This document shows positions 8,173 to 15,924 of a stretch of DNA of 44,598 nucleotides, piece by piece. Position 1 is the stretch's first letter; each line of letters starts with the position of its first letter. A model generated the notes under the pieces. The model made no database searches, was not told where the DNA came from, and was given only the letters and a program-made list of their open reading frames with translations. Where the stretch lies: assembly GCA_002388665.1 (NCBI GenBank), contig DGMY01000011.1, positions 1 through 44,598 on the forward strand, in the 5' to 3' direction. Position numbers and translations under genes: made by a program. The DNA comes from Opitutia bacterium UBA4506 (lineage in GTDB: Bacteria > Verrucomicrobiota > Verrucomicrobiia > Opitutales > Puniceicoccaceae).

Positions 8173-8987
8173 GGGTGGGAGATGTTGGCAGTTCCTCGGG
8201 CTGAAGCGATGAGGGTCTGAGTGTAAGGATGGGAGGGGCTGGATAGAATCTCTTGGGTTGAGCCCGATTCGACGACCTTTCCCCGCAGGAGAACCGCTAC
8301 CTCGTCGGCAAAATGAGAAACGATTCCGAAATCGTGGGTGATCAGGAGCACGCCGGATCGATGTTGGACTGCGAGGCTCCGGATCAATTCGAGAATCTCT
8401 TTTCGAATTGTGGGATCCAAGGCGGTGGTGGGTTCGTCGGCAATGAGAACCGAAGGCTGGTTGGCCATGGCCATGGCGATGACCACGCGTTGTTGCATGC
8501 CGCCACTCAGGTGATGGGGGTAGGCTTTGAGCAGTCGTGCATCCGGAGTGAGTTGGACGGAACGCAGTAGTTCGGCCACCCGATCCCTCTTCTGGCTGTG
8601 GGATAGGCTGGAGTGGATCGATTCGGCAACCTGAGTTTGAATGCGTATGGCCGGATGAAGAGCCGTTGACGGTTCTTGGAAGACGAAACCGATCTGCCGC
8701 CCACATTTCTTTTGGAGAGCCGATGCGTCGGAAGCGGATATCGGAGAGTTCTCGATCGAAATTTCTCCTGTAATCCGCGTATTTGAAGCGGGTAGAAGAC
8801 CTCCGGCGGCAAATCCCGCGCTCGATTTGCCGCTACCGCTCTCACCGACGAGGGCAAAAATCTTTCCTGGAAAAATTTCGGCACTAAAAGAGTCGAGTGC
8901 CAGCGTCTCGGAGGAGTTGCCGCAATAGGTCACCGATAGGTCCCGAAAGGCGAGGGCGGGGGGCGCGATACCATTGGCCGAAATCAT
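8169..8987 (-). CDS. ABC transporter ATP-binding protein, OppD/DppD type
   Basis: A 272-residue ATPase subunit. Walker A GESGSGKSS, Q-loop VFQEPSTALHP, signature LSGGMQQRVVIAMAM, Walker B VLIADEPTTALD and LITHD are intact, and the ending SHPYTQTLIAS is the typical OppD/DppD entry to the C-terminal region, which here stops shortly after. It is translationally coupled to the OppF-type gene by a 4-base overlap and starts 23 bases after the lipoate ligase gene. Together the pair would energise one peptide-type import channel, but the membrane components are not in this window. Confidence 0.88.
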   Translation of the reverse strand: MISANGIAPPALAFRDLSVTYCGNSSETLALDSFSAEIFPGKIFALVGESGSGKSSAGFAAGGLLPASNTRITGEISIENSPISASDASALQKKCGRQIGFVFQEPSTALHPAIRIQTQVAESIHSSLSHSQKRDRVAELLRSVQLTPDARLLKAYPHHLSGGMQQRVVIAMAMANQPSVLIADEPTTALDPTIRKEILELIRSLAVQHRSGVLLITHDFGIVSHFADEVAVLLRGKVVESGSTQEILSSPSHPYTQTLIASARGTANISHP

Positions 8988-9010
8988 AGAATGCAGATCA
9001 TCCTATCCGG

Positions 9011-10012
9011 TCAGAAAAAGAGTTCGAGAAAAAGTGGCGCGAGAACAGCGATTATTGGAGATTCCTTCTGTAGTTCGCGGAGTCGCTCCCCGATGATCGC
9101 TGGGGTGTGTAGATCGCCGATTAGTGGGCGAACTGCAGCGCTTATGTCGGCTTGATCCTGACTGAGTGAAATTGCGGAAATGCGGCCCTTGGTGACATTG
9201 ATACGGCAGACAAGCTCGCCGTTCGAATGGGTACAGCGCCGCTCAAAGCTGGATTTAGGTGAGCGGCCGAAAACCCACTCCGGTGCAGTAAAGTGAGGCA
9301 TGTACTCCTCGGATTTCCGTAAAATATCGTCGGGAAGAGCCGAAACCTCACGAAGATCCGATTCTGACGATAGAAGGAAATCGAGGAGATCGCGCGCGAA
9401 CGATTGAGTGCTTTCCAGATCGGGGAGAACGGATTGTAGATTCAGCGTCTGGCTGCGATTGGAATCGACGGCTCGATCCGAGTAGTGACTGGAGTCCGGG
9501 GTAAGGAATCGGGACAATTGAGCAAGGTCTGTCGAAAATAGCAGCGTGCCATGATGGAGAACTCGGCCCCCGGTAAAATACTCAGCGTTCCCCGAAAATT
9601 TCCGTTCGCCGAGAAAGAGATCGCTGCGGTTTCGAATTTCCACTGGTAGGCCCCGAGCCTCAAAGTAGGGCAGGAGTCGTTTGAGATGAGAGTCGAACGC
9701 GATTTTGGGTTCGCCATTGGAAATGAACGAGAAATTGAGGTTTCCTGGATCGTGGTAAACGGTACCTCCCCCAGAGAGTCGGCGGTTTAGCGAAACTCCG
9801 GTACGAAACGCTTCCTTTGCGGAGACCTCGGCCCAAAGATTCTGGTTTTTCCCTACGAAAAGAGACGGCTTATTTATCCACAGTATAAGAAAACTGTCCC
9901 GGCTATTCCGGAGGCAGGCTTCTTCGATGGCCGAGTATCGGGCGGGATTATCGTCGGAGGCGATCCATGCCAGATGTCTCGACGAATCAGAAGCCGCAAT
10001 TTGGGGATTCAT
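9011..10012 (-). CDS. lplA: Lipoate--protein ligase A family protein
   Basis: Attaches lipoate (via lipoyl-AMP) to the lysine of E2 and GcvH proteins in the cytosol. The BPL/LPL catalytic domain carries the lipoate-binding signature RRLSGGGTVYHD (residues 77-88) followed by GNLNFSF, and the catalytic Lys in GERKFSGNAEY (Lys138) with LHHGTLL after it. Residues beyond about 220 (PHFTAPEWVFGRSP...) correspond to the small LplA C-terminal accessory domain, so it is a complete 333-residue enzyme rather than a truncated form. ATG 10012 overlaps the 3' end of the TPR gene by 26 bases, indicating translational coupling. Confidence 0.87.
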   Translation of the reverse strand: MNPQIAASDSSRHLAWIASDDNPARYSAIEEACLRNSRDSFLILWINKPSLFVGKNQNLWAEVSAKEAFRTGVSLNRRLSGGGTVYHDPGNLNFSFISNGEPKIAFDSHLKRLLPYFEARGLPVEIRNRSDLFLGERKFSGNAEYFTGGRVLHHGTLLFSTDLAQLSRFLTPDSSHYSDRAVDSNRSQTLNLQSVLPDLESTQSFARDLLDFLLSSESDLREVSALPDDILRKSEEYMPHFTAPEWVFGRSPKSSFERRCTHSNGELVCRINVTKGRISAISLSQDQADISAAVRPLIGDLHTPAIIGERLRELQKESPIIAVLAPLFLELFF

Positions 10013-10397
10013 TGGCGACCTCTCTCACCAGTTCCAGAAAGGGGATGAACTCGCGAAGGTTCTTCAAATCCTCGTCTTTTACCATCCAGTCAGCGTCCGT
10101 ATAGCCGCGCTCAACGGCGTCACGAAGGGAGGCGACGGCATCGTCTTTGCGGTTTTTGAGAGCGAGACTGCAGGCTAAATTGTAGTGTGCGATCGGGTTG
10201 TCTGGATCGTGACGAACAATCCGCCGATCAACCCTCAGTCCATCGCCGATCTTTCCACTACGCGTGTAGTAGTGGGCCAGTACCTCCAGCACCCGCACAT
10301 CCTTTGGATTGCGGCGGGATAGGTTCTCGAAGAACTCTATTTCGAATGAAAGGTCTTCTTGCGCTGAGTCGGTAGTCGGTTTGGGCGATTGAGACAT
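9987..10397 (-). CDS. Small TPR-repeat protein
   Basis: A 136-residue, probably cytosolic protein made of about three tetratricopeptide-like helical pairs: VRVLEVLAHYYTRSGKIGDGLRVDRRI, then NPIAHYNLACSLALKNRKDDAVASLRDAVERG, then a capping segment DADWMVKDEDLKNLREFIPFLELV. The last part matches the so-called TPR end-of-group motif. Such repeats bind partner proteins; the partner is not identifiable. It lies 8 bases after the Fur-like gene and overlaps the lipoate ligase gene by 26 bases, inside one packed minus-strand cluster. Confidence 0.82.
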   Translation of the reverse strand: MSQSPKPTTDSAQEDLSFEIEFFENLSRRNPKDVRVLEVLAHYYTRSGKIGDGLRVDRRIVRHDPDNPIAHYNLACSLALKNRKDDAVASLRDAVERGYTDADWMVKDEDLKNLREFIPFLELVREVANESPNCGF

Positions 10398-10405
10398 GGA
10401 AGAAT

Positions 10406-10924
10406 TCAGCCCTTGGAGGCTCCGCTGGTCAACGCATTCTCACGCGCTTTGTTCACCGCTTCACTCAAGGGAGAATCCTTGCGATGGCGGGCCTGCACCT
10501 GTAGCCGCTGAGAAACCACTTCCAAACCAAGCTTTGCCGCAACTGCCTTCCCGTACCACTCCATGAAGGGTGCATCGATCTCATAGATACGATCATCATC
10601 CATGCAGATCACCTGGGCTTTGAAATTATCGGCCGAGTGATGGGCCATGTAGTACTTAAAGTCCTTCCCGACATCGACTTCGCGGATCAGGCCACTTTCA
10701 ACGAGAATGGGAAGGGTTCGGTAGATAGTCGCCCGCGATACGGTGCTATCGATCGCCCTCGCTCGATCCAGTAGTTCTTCCGCGGTAAAATGTTGCTGAT
10801 AATCGTAAGCAGCCTCAAAAATCGCATGCCTCTGGTTAGTTATCCGGAGACCGCGGCTGGAAAGAAAGTCCCGGAATGTGGTCCAAGGATCTTCTGCATC
10901 TTTTTGTGGAGTGGGCGAATTCAT
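10406..10924 (-). CDS. Fur-family transcriptional regulator lacking the CxxC zinc site
   Basis: A 172-residue Fur-family protein. The winged-helix domain is clear: GLRITNQRHAIFEAA, TAEELLDRARAIDSTVSRATIYRTLPILVESGLI. The dimerisation domain starts with YYMAHHSADNFKAQVICMDDDRIYEI, which aligns with the usual HHHxxxxCxxCGxxxxF stretch but keeps only one cysteine (Cys107); the second CxxC cysteine is an acidic residue and there is no C-terminal cysteine pair. The structural Cys4 zinc site found in many Fur/PerR/Zur proteins is therefore absent, as in some iron-only Fur proteins. It is the first gene of the minus-strand cluster and may control it. ACACT at 10945-10949 and AGTGT at 10960-10964 form a weak inverted repeat in its upstream region. 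Confidence 0.88.
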   Translation of the reverse strand: MNSPTPQKDAEDPWTTFRDFLSSRGLRITNQRHAIFEAAYDYQQHFTAEELLDRARAIDSTVSRATIYRTLPILVESGLIREVDVGKDFKYYMAHHSADNFKAQVICMDDDRIYEIDAPFMEWYGKAVAAKLGLEVVSQRLQVQARHRKDSPLSEAVNKARENALTSGASKG

Positions 10925-11068
10925 CTTTTATTGAGACTAAAATGACACTGATTTTTCGGAGTGTAAAGAGGATTGCTAGGAAAACGGTTGGGAAATCCGG
11001 GGGTGAATGAAATCTCAGGGGAATTAGGTTGAGTTGATGGGTGGAGTGGAGGACAAGGGAAGAAGAGA

Positions 11069-13345
11069 ATGCAGGGTGAATTGGGAGTAATAACGCCGAC
11101 TATTGTCGAGAAGGGAAAGTACGCTGAGGTCGTACCGTTGAGTCGGGGAGATTTGCGTTTAACCTATGAGATTCCCAAAGCACTCAGACCTTTGCTTCCC
11201 GGCACCCTGATAATCGTACCGCTGGTGGGAAAACGGGAGAAAGCGCTCGTAGTTGGCGTGGTCGACGTGACAGATGTTCCGGCAAAACGGATTCGGCAAG
11301 TGTCAGGGATTTTGTCGGAGGGCTCGGTTTTGCCACCGGATTTGTTGAAATTAGCATCTTGGATGGCGGGATATTACATGGCGCCCCTAAGGCTTGTCGT
11401 GGAGGCGATGGTGCCGGCCCCGGTTCGCGAAGGGAAAGGGGAGAAGCGGGAGACCTTAATCGAAGTGGTCCGCCCGATTGAAGAGAAGACTTTGGATGCT
11501 TTGAACAAGGCGGCTCCACGCCAGGCAGAGTTGTTGCGGTTCCTTCTCGATCAAACACAGCCAATTGGTCGGAATTTGGTCCTGAAGCGGATGAACATGT
11601 CAGCGAGTGTTGCAGAGTCGCTGGTAGAGAAAGGTCTGGCTCGCTGTGAAAGTGTCAGCCGCGTACGCGAGTCCTACCAGGATGGGTTGGATGCCGAAGC
11701 GGTTTTGGGGTCTGGGCCGCCGGATTTGACGGAAGAGCAGGATGCGGCATTCACTCAGCTGGAGTCAGTCCGTTCAGAGGGTGGTTTTAGCTGTTGGCTA
11801 CTGCACGGGGTGACGGGATCGGGGAAGACCGAAGTGTACCTGCGCTTGATGGAGAAAACTCTGGAGGAGGGCGGCCAAGTTTTATTCCTTGTTCCCGAGA
11901 TCGCTCTAGCGCCGCAAACCGTTGCCCGGGTCCGTTCGCGGTTGATCTCGACCGGTGCCAACGTGGTGGTGTGGCACAGCAATCTCTCGGCAGGAGAGAG
12001 AGCGGATGCATTTCGCGAGATTGGTGCCGGACGGGCAAATGTAGTGGTCGGTGCACGCTCGGCGGTCTTCGCACCATTTCAAAAGTTGAAATTGATCCTT
12101 GTTGATGAGGAGCACGAGCCAGCCTACAAGCAGGAAGAAACACCGCGCTACCACGGCCGCGACGTTGCGATTATGAGGGCGTTTGAGTGGAAGGTTTTAT
12201 GCGTATTGGGATCCGCTACGCCGGCATTGGAAACCCTGTATAACGTACGGGCTGGGAAATTTGGAACGGTGAAGTTGACCAAGAGGGTTGACGACCGGCA
12301 GATGCCATTGCTTCACGTCGTCGATTTGCGCCGTGCAAGGGCCTCGGGCAAGGGCGGCGGAATGTTCTCTCCACTTCTCCGGGAGAAAATGACAGACCGG
12401 TTGGAGAAGGGGGAGCAAACAATTCTATTCCTCAATCGTCGTGGTTATTCAACAACAGCTCTGTGCCCGTCTTGCGGCTACGTTGTCCAATGTCCTCACT
12501 GTAGTGTTGGACTGACTTTGCACCGGACGGACAACCGTATGAGGTGCCACCTTTGTGGGTACGAGAAGGAGGCGCCGACCTATTGCCCTGAATGTCGATC
12601 ACCGGATTTTAAGTGGAAAGGGTCGGGCACCCAAAAGGTCGAGGCGGCCGTGAGCAAGATGTTTCCCCACGCGCGGGTAGTTCGGCTGGATGCAGACTCC
12701 GCGCGCAAGCGAAATCACTTTCGAGCAGTTTTGCAAAATTTCCGGAAAGGGAAAATCGATATACTCGTAGGTACTCAAATGATTGCGAAGGGTCTGGATT
12801 TTCCGAACGTGACCCTCGTGGGATTGATTGATGCTGATCTCTCTCTCCATCAAGAGGATTTTCGGGCCGCGGAGCGCACGTTTCAGTTGATCGTTCAGGT
12901 GTCCGGGCGGTCGGGGAGAGGAGATCGAGCGGGGGAGGTCGTCGTACAAACATTAACTCCCCACGCCCCTCCGATTCAGTTTGCCCGGAGGCAGGATTTT
13001 GATGGGTTCCTCGAAGAAGAGTTACAGCTGCGTGAAGAGTTTCGGTATCCACCCTTTCGGCACTTAATTCGCCAAGTGTTTCAGGGGCGGAATGAAGAGA
13101 AGATTTGGTTTGTTGCCGAGAAGTGGGCTGAGAACGCAGAAAAGAGTCTCGGTGAAGAGGTGGAGATTCGCGGTCCTGCGCCGACCCCGATTGAGAAAGT
13201 CGCCGACGAGTATCGGGTGCAGCTCTGGTATTTTACGAGTGCGGTGAGGTCAACCAGCTATCGCCTGGCGAAGATCACTCAAGAGTTCGAGTTGCCGGAC
13301 GGAGTGAAAATGATGTTCGATGTGGATGCAGTTGGACTGCGCTAG
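11069..13345 (+). CDS. priA: Primosomal protein N' (PriA replication-restart helicase)
   Basis: A 758-residue 3'-5' superfamily 2 helicase that recognises stalled forks and reloads the replicative helicase. The N-terminal DNA-binding domain (1-105) is followed by a winged-helix segment; the helicase core has Walker A GVTGSGKTE, VPEIALAPQ, the DEEH box (LVDEEHEPAYKQ), GSATPALE, and in the second lobe GTQMIAKGLDFPNV and QVSGRSGRGDRAG. Between the lobes sits the family's zinc-binding insert with eight cysteines (CPSCGY, CPHC, CHLCGY, CPEC), all present. A purine-rich stretch (AAGGGAAGAAGAGA) directly precedes the ATG. Monocistronic, and convergent with ubiE. Confidence 0.95.
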   Translation: MQGELGVITPTIVEKGKYAEVVPLSRGDLRLTYEIPKALRPLLPGTLIIVPLVGKREKALVVGVVDVTDVPAKRIRQVSGILSEGSVLPPDLLKLASWMAGYYMAPLRLVVEAMVPAPVREGKGEKRETLIEVVRPIEEKTLDALNKAAPRQAELLRFLLDQTQPIGRNLVLKRMNMSASVAESLVEKGLARCESVSRVRESYQDGLDAEAVLGSGPPDLTEEQDAAFTQLESVRSEGGFSCWLLHGVTGSGKTEVYLRLMEKTLEEGGQVLFLVPEIALAPQTVARVRSRLISTGANVVVWHSNLSAGERADAFREIGAGRANVVVGARSAVFAPFQKLKLILVDEEHEPAYKQEETPRYHGRDVAIMRAFEWKVLCVLGSATPALETLYNVRAGKFGTVKLTKRVDDRQMPLLHVVDLRRARASGKGGGMFSPLLREKMTDRLEKGEQTILFLNRRGYSTTALCPSCGYVVQCPHCSVGLTLHRTDNRMRCHLCGYEKEAPTYCPECRSPDFKWKGSGTQKVEAAVSKMFPHARVVRLDADSARKRNHFRAVLQNFRKGKIDILVGTQMIAKGLDFPNVTLVGLIDADLSLHQEDFRAAERTFQLIVQVSGRSGRGDRAGEVVVQTLTPHAPPIQFARRQDFDGFLEEELQLREEFRYPPFRHLIRQVFQGRNEEKIWFVAEKWAENAEKSLGEEVEIRGPAPTPIEKVADEYRVQLWYFTSAVRSTSYRLAKITQEFELPDGVKMMFDVDAVGLR

Positions 13346-13474
13346 GGCGACGGCGGATTTTGAGCTCCGCTGATTGCTCGAAAAGAACGTCCATTGTGCC
13401 AAACTCACGAGTTCGACTGCCGACCATTTTCGACTACTCTACGTTCAACAGAGGCAAACCCGAAACGGGGCGAT

Positions 13475-14194
13475 TTACTCGCCTTTCCAAGCTTGGTGAA
13501 GAGCAACAATTCCGCCAGTGAGTGGAGTTGCGGAGACTCGATCGAAGCCGGAAGCAAGTATCTGTTGGGAGAGCTCGGCGCGATCGGGGAAAGAACCAAT
13601 CGTACCTCCCAGATATTGGTACGCCTGCACATCCCCGGTGATTCTTCCTGCGATCTTTGGCAGCACCTTATTTAGGTAGAAGTAGTAGAACGGTCGAAGG
13701 AGAGCGAAAGGCTGGGAGAACTCGAGGACGAGGAGGCAGCCTCCGGGGCGAAGGACGCGAAGCATCTCCCGTAGGCCTGCCTCGCGATCTTCAAAATTGC
13801 GCAGTCCGAACCCGATCGTGCATGCATCGATAAAGTTGTCTTCCAGTGGGAGGTCGAGACAGTCACCGGTGCGAAAGCTGATACCTTCGATGCCTTTGGC
13901 TTTTTTACGGGCCTCATCGAGCATGGGCTCGCAGAAGTCCATCCCGATCACCTCGGTTTGAGGCGAGAGCTTCTTGCGCAGGGCGAGTGCGATATCGCCG
14001 GAACCGGTGGCAAAATCGATGACCCTTTGCGGGTTTGCCTGTTTTACACGACGAACCGTCCTGCTGCGCCAGTAGACATCAATGCCCAAGCTGAGACACC
14101 GGTTTGCGCGGTCGTATCGGTCTGCGATGCCCGAGAACATCTGGTTTACCCCTTCGGATTCGATCCGCGGGGAAGAAGGTGCCGATTTTTGCAT
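13475..14194 (-). CDS. ubiE: Demethylmenaquinone/ubiquinone methyltransferase UbiE/MenG
   Basis: SAM-dependent C-methylation of demethylmenaquinone, the last step of menaquinone synthesis; UbiE homologues can also act in the ubiquinone pathway, but the menaquinone role is more likely in this lineage. The 239-residue protein has the MFSGIADRYDRANRCLSLG opening, SAM motif I DFATGSGDIAL, GMDFCEPMLDEAR, and the family signature GFGLRNFEDREAGLREMLRVLRPGG. Start ATG 14194 was preferred over an upstream in-frame codon at 14305, which would overlap the ClpX-like gene and add a non-conserved basic extension. It follows the ClpX-like gene by 29 bases. Confidence 0.9.
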   Translation of the reverse strand: MQKSAPSSPRIESEGVNQMFSGIADRYDRANRCLSLGIDVYWRSRTVRRVKQANPQRVIDFATGSGDIALALRKKLSPQTEVIGMDFCEPMLDEARKKAKGIEGISFRTGDCLDLPLEDNFIDACTIGFGLRNFEDREAGLREMLRVLRPGGCLLVLEFSQPFALLRPFYYFYLNKVLPKIAGRITGDVQAYQYLGGTIGSFPDRAELSQQILASGFDRVSATPLTGGIVALHQAWKGE

Positions 14195-14223
14195 GATTGT
14201 AGAAGGTGTCTCTACGGGTGGGG

Positions 14224-15831
14224 TTATTTGGCCGCGCCTTCGGCGTCGTCTTTGAAGCTTTGAATAACCCAGTTCGAAATCTCCCGGTCGGGATTTTCGG
14301 CGCAAGCTCGATCGATTTGGAAGCTCTTCTCTCCAGTATTGCGAGAAACTATCTTCAGCCCGTACGGAAGATCCTGGAAGTGCGATTCGCAGAACCCCGG
14401 GAGATCCGTGTTCTCCGACTCGGTACGCTCTGCCAAGTACCCTAAGGCATCGTCCGAGAAATGGATTCTGAGTCCATGGTCGTGCTCGAACTGTTCGCAG
14501 AACGCCGTAATGGCTTTTCGTTCTTCGGAAGCGTCTATCGCATATTCTTCGAGTAGCGATTGAAGGGCCTGGTCGGGATTCTCCACCAACTCTTTGTCGA
14601 CCTTCAGTTCAGTTAGGCGGGTCGAAGGGAGCTCGAACTTAAAGCTTCGGAAGAGGCGCTCGAGGACAGACATTACTCCTCGGGCACCCGTCTGTTCCTT
14701 GTGCGCTTTCTCGGCGATGGCTTGAATCGCATCCTCATCGATATTGAGTCGGATGCCGTGGTTCTCGAAGTCCCGAACGTATTGCCGAAGGATACTCCCC
14801 TCGGAAGTCGTCAGAATCTTTGCCAAGTCCTGCGATGACAAGGCCTCGAAGGCGACGCGAACGGGGAGACGGCCGACAAACTCGGGCTCGAAGCCGTAGC
14901 CAATGAAATCGTTGGTTTCGGCTCGCGCGAGGTAGCGGTACAGCTCCTGTTCGTCGTCGGGCATCTCACTGGCGAATCCCATCCCAGCCTTGCCGACACG
15001 TTTTTGAATGCTCTTGGCGAGCTGATCAAATGCACCGCTGACGATAAACAGGATATTGCGGGTGTTGATGCGTCTTGCAGACTTCCCGCGACCTCCGCCG
15101 CCCATCATCGCTTGCATTTGGCCCATCATATCGGCCTGACTGAACGGATTGACCTCCGTTTCCTCCATCAACTTGAGGAGATTGATCTGGACCCCTCGAC
15201 CCGAGACGTCCTTCGCCCCCGAAGTGGATTCGCTGGCGATCTTATCAATCTCGTCGATATAGATGATTCCCGTCTCTGCGAGCTCGACATCACCATCGGC
15301 TGCCTTGACCAAATCGCGAACCAGATCTTCGACATCGGAGCCGACGTAACCGGTCTCTGAAAACTTTGTCGCATCGGCCTTCACGAAGGGCACGCCAATT
15401 AGCTTGGCGAGATTCTTCATCAAGTAGGTTTTTCCGACCCCGGTTGGCCCCAGCAAGAGGATGTTTTGCTTCTGGTACTCGAAGTTTGGCGCGTCTTCGG
15501 TGTTCTCAAATTGTTGGCGGATGTGGTTGTAATGGTCGCAGACCGCTACAGACAGTACCTTCTTGGCGTCATTTTGACCGATTACATAGCGGTCTAGCTG
15601 TGAAAAGACCTCCCGCGGTTTGAGTTTGAAATGACGGATCCGCTCGAGTCGTTCCTTCGCGGTTTTCTCTTCCGTGTCGTCATCTCCCCCGTCGCCGGAG
15701 CCATGCTCGGGTTGCGCCGCTTTGGCGGCGTGGACGCCCTGCATGCGCACACGTGGGTCGCCGAGGATCGACTGGATTTGCTTTTGGAGTTCCTCGAAAG
15801 GGTTGTCGGAATCTTTATCTTTATCACTCAT
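14224..15831 (-). CDS. ClpX-like AAA+ unfoldase without zinc-binding domain, with C-terminal extension
   Basis: A 535-residue AAA+ ATPase of the ClpX/HslU group. Residues 78-100 (LDRYVIGQNDAKKVLSVAV) and the core match ClpX: Walker A GPTGVGKT (128-135), substrate-gripping pore loop GYVG (161-164), Walker B YIDEID, FEPEFVGRLPV and sensor-2 TGARG (381-385). MGF at 284-286 sits where ClpX carries its IGF ClpP-binding tripeptide. The N-terminal C4 zinc domain of ClpX is missing, replaced by a 70-residue charged segment. About 110 residues beyond the ClpX end contain HGLRIHF..DDALGYLAER, resembling the protein's own small domain HGIRLNI..EDAIQAIAEK. HslU was considered, but HslU's I domain is absent. 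Encoded between an amino-acid permease and ubiE; no protease gene is nearby. Confidence 0.82.
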   Translation of the reverse strand: MSDKDKDSDNPFEELQKQIQSILGDPRVRMQGVHAAKAAQPEHGSGDGGDDDTEEKTAKERLERIRHFKLKPREVFSQLDRYVIGQNDAKKVLSVAVCDHYNHIRQQFENTEDAPNFEYQKQNILLLGPTGVGKTYLMKNLAKLIGVPFVKADATKFSETGYVGSDVEDLVRDLVKAADGDVELAETGIIYIDEIDKIASESTSGAKDVSGRGVQINLLKLMEETEVNPFSQADMMGQMQAMMGGGGRGKSARRINTRNILFIVSGAFDQLAKSIQKRVGKAGMGFASEMPDDEQELYRYLARAETNDFIGYGFEPEFVGRLPVRVAFEALSSQDLAKILTTSEGSILRQYVRDFENHGIRLNIDEDAIQAIAEKAHKEQTGARGVMSVLERLFRSFKFELPSTRLTELKVDKELVENPDQALQSLLEEYAIDASEERKAITAFCEQFEHDHGLRIHFSDDALGYLAERTESENTDLPGFCESHFQDLPYGLKIVSRNTGEKSFQIDRACAENPDREISNWVIQSFKDDAEGAAK

Positions 15832-15924
15832 GATGAAAATTATCGTTTGGCGGGACCTTAGTAGGAGAGCGCCGGAAATGCAACGAGGAGTGAGATATCC
15901 ACCTCTGGTGGAGACCCACGTAGC

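Noticed and set aside
14224..15831. ClpX-like protein considered as HslU
   Set aside because: HslU's long I domain is missing, no hslV is adjacent, and LDRYVIGQ plus the EPEFVGRLP segment follow ClpX.
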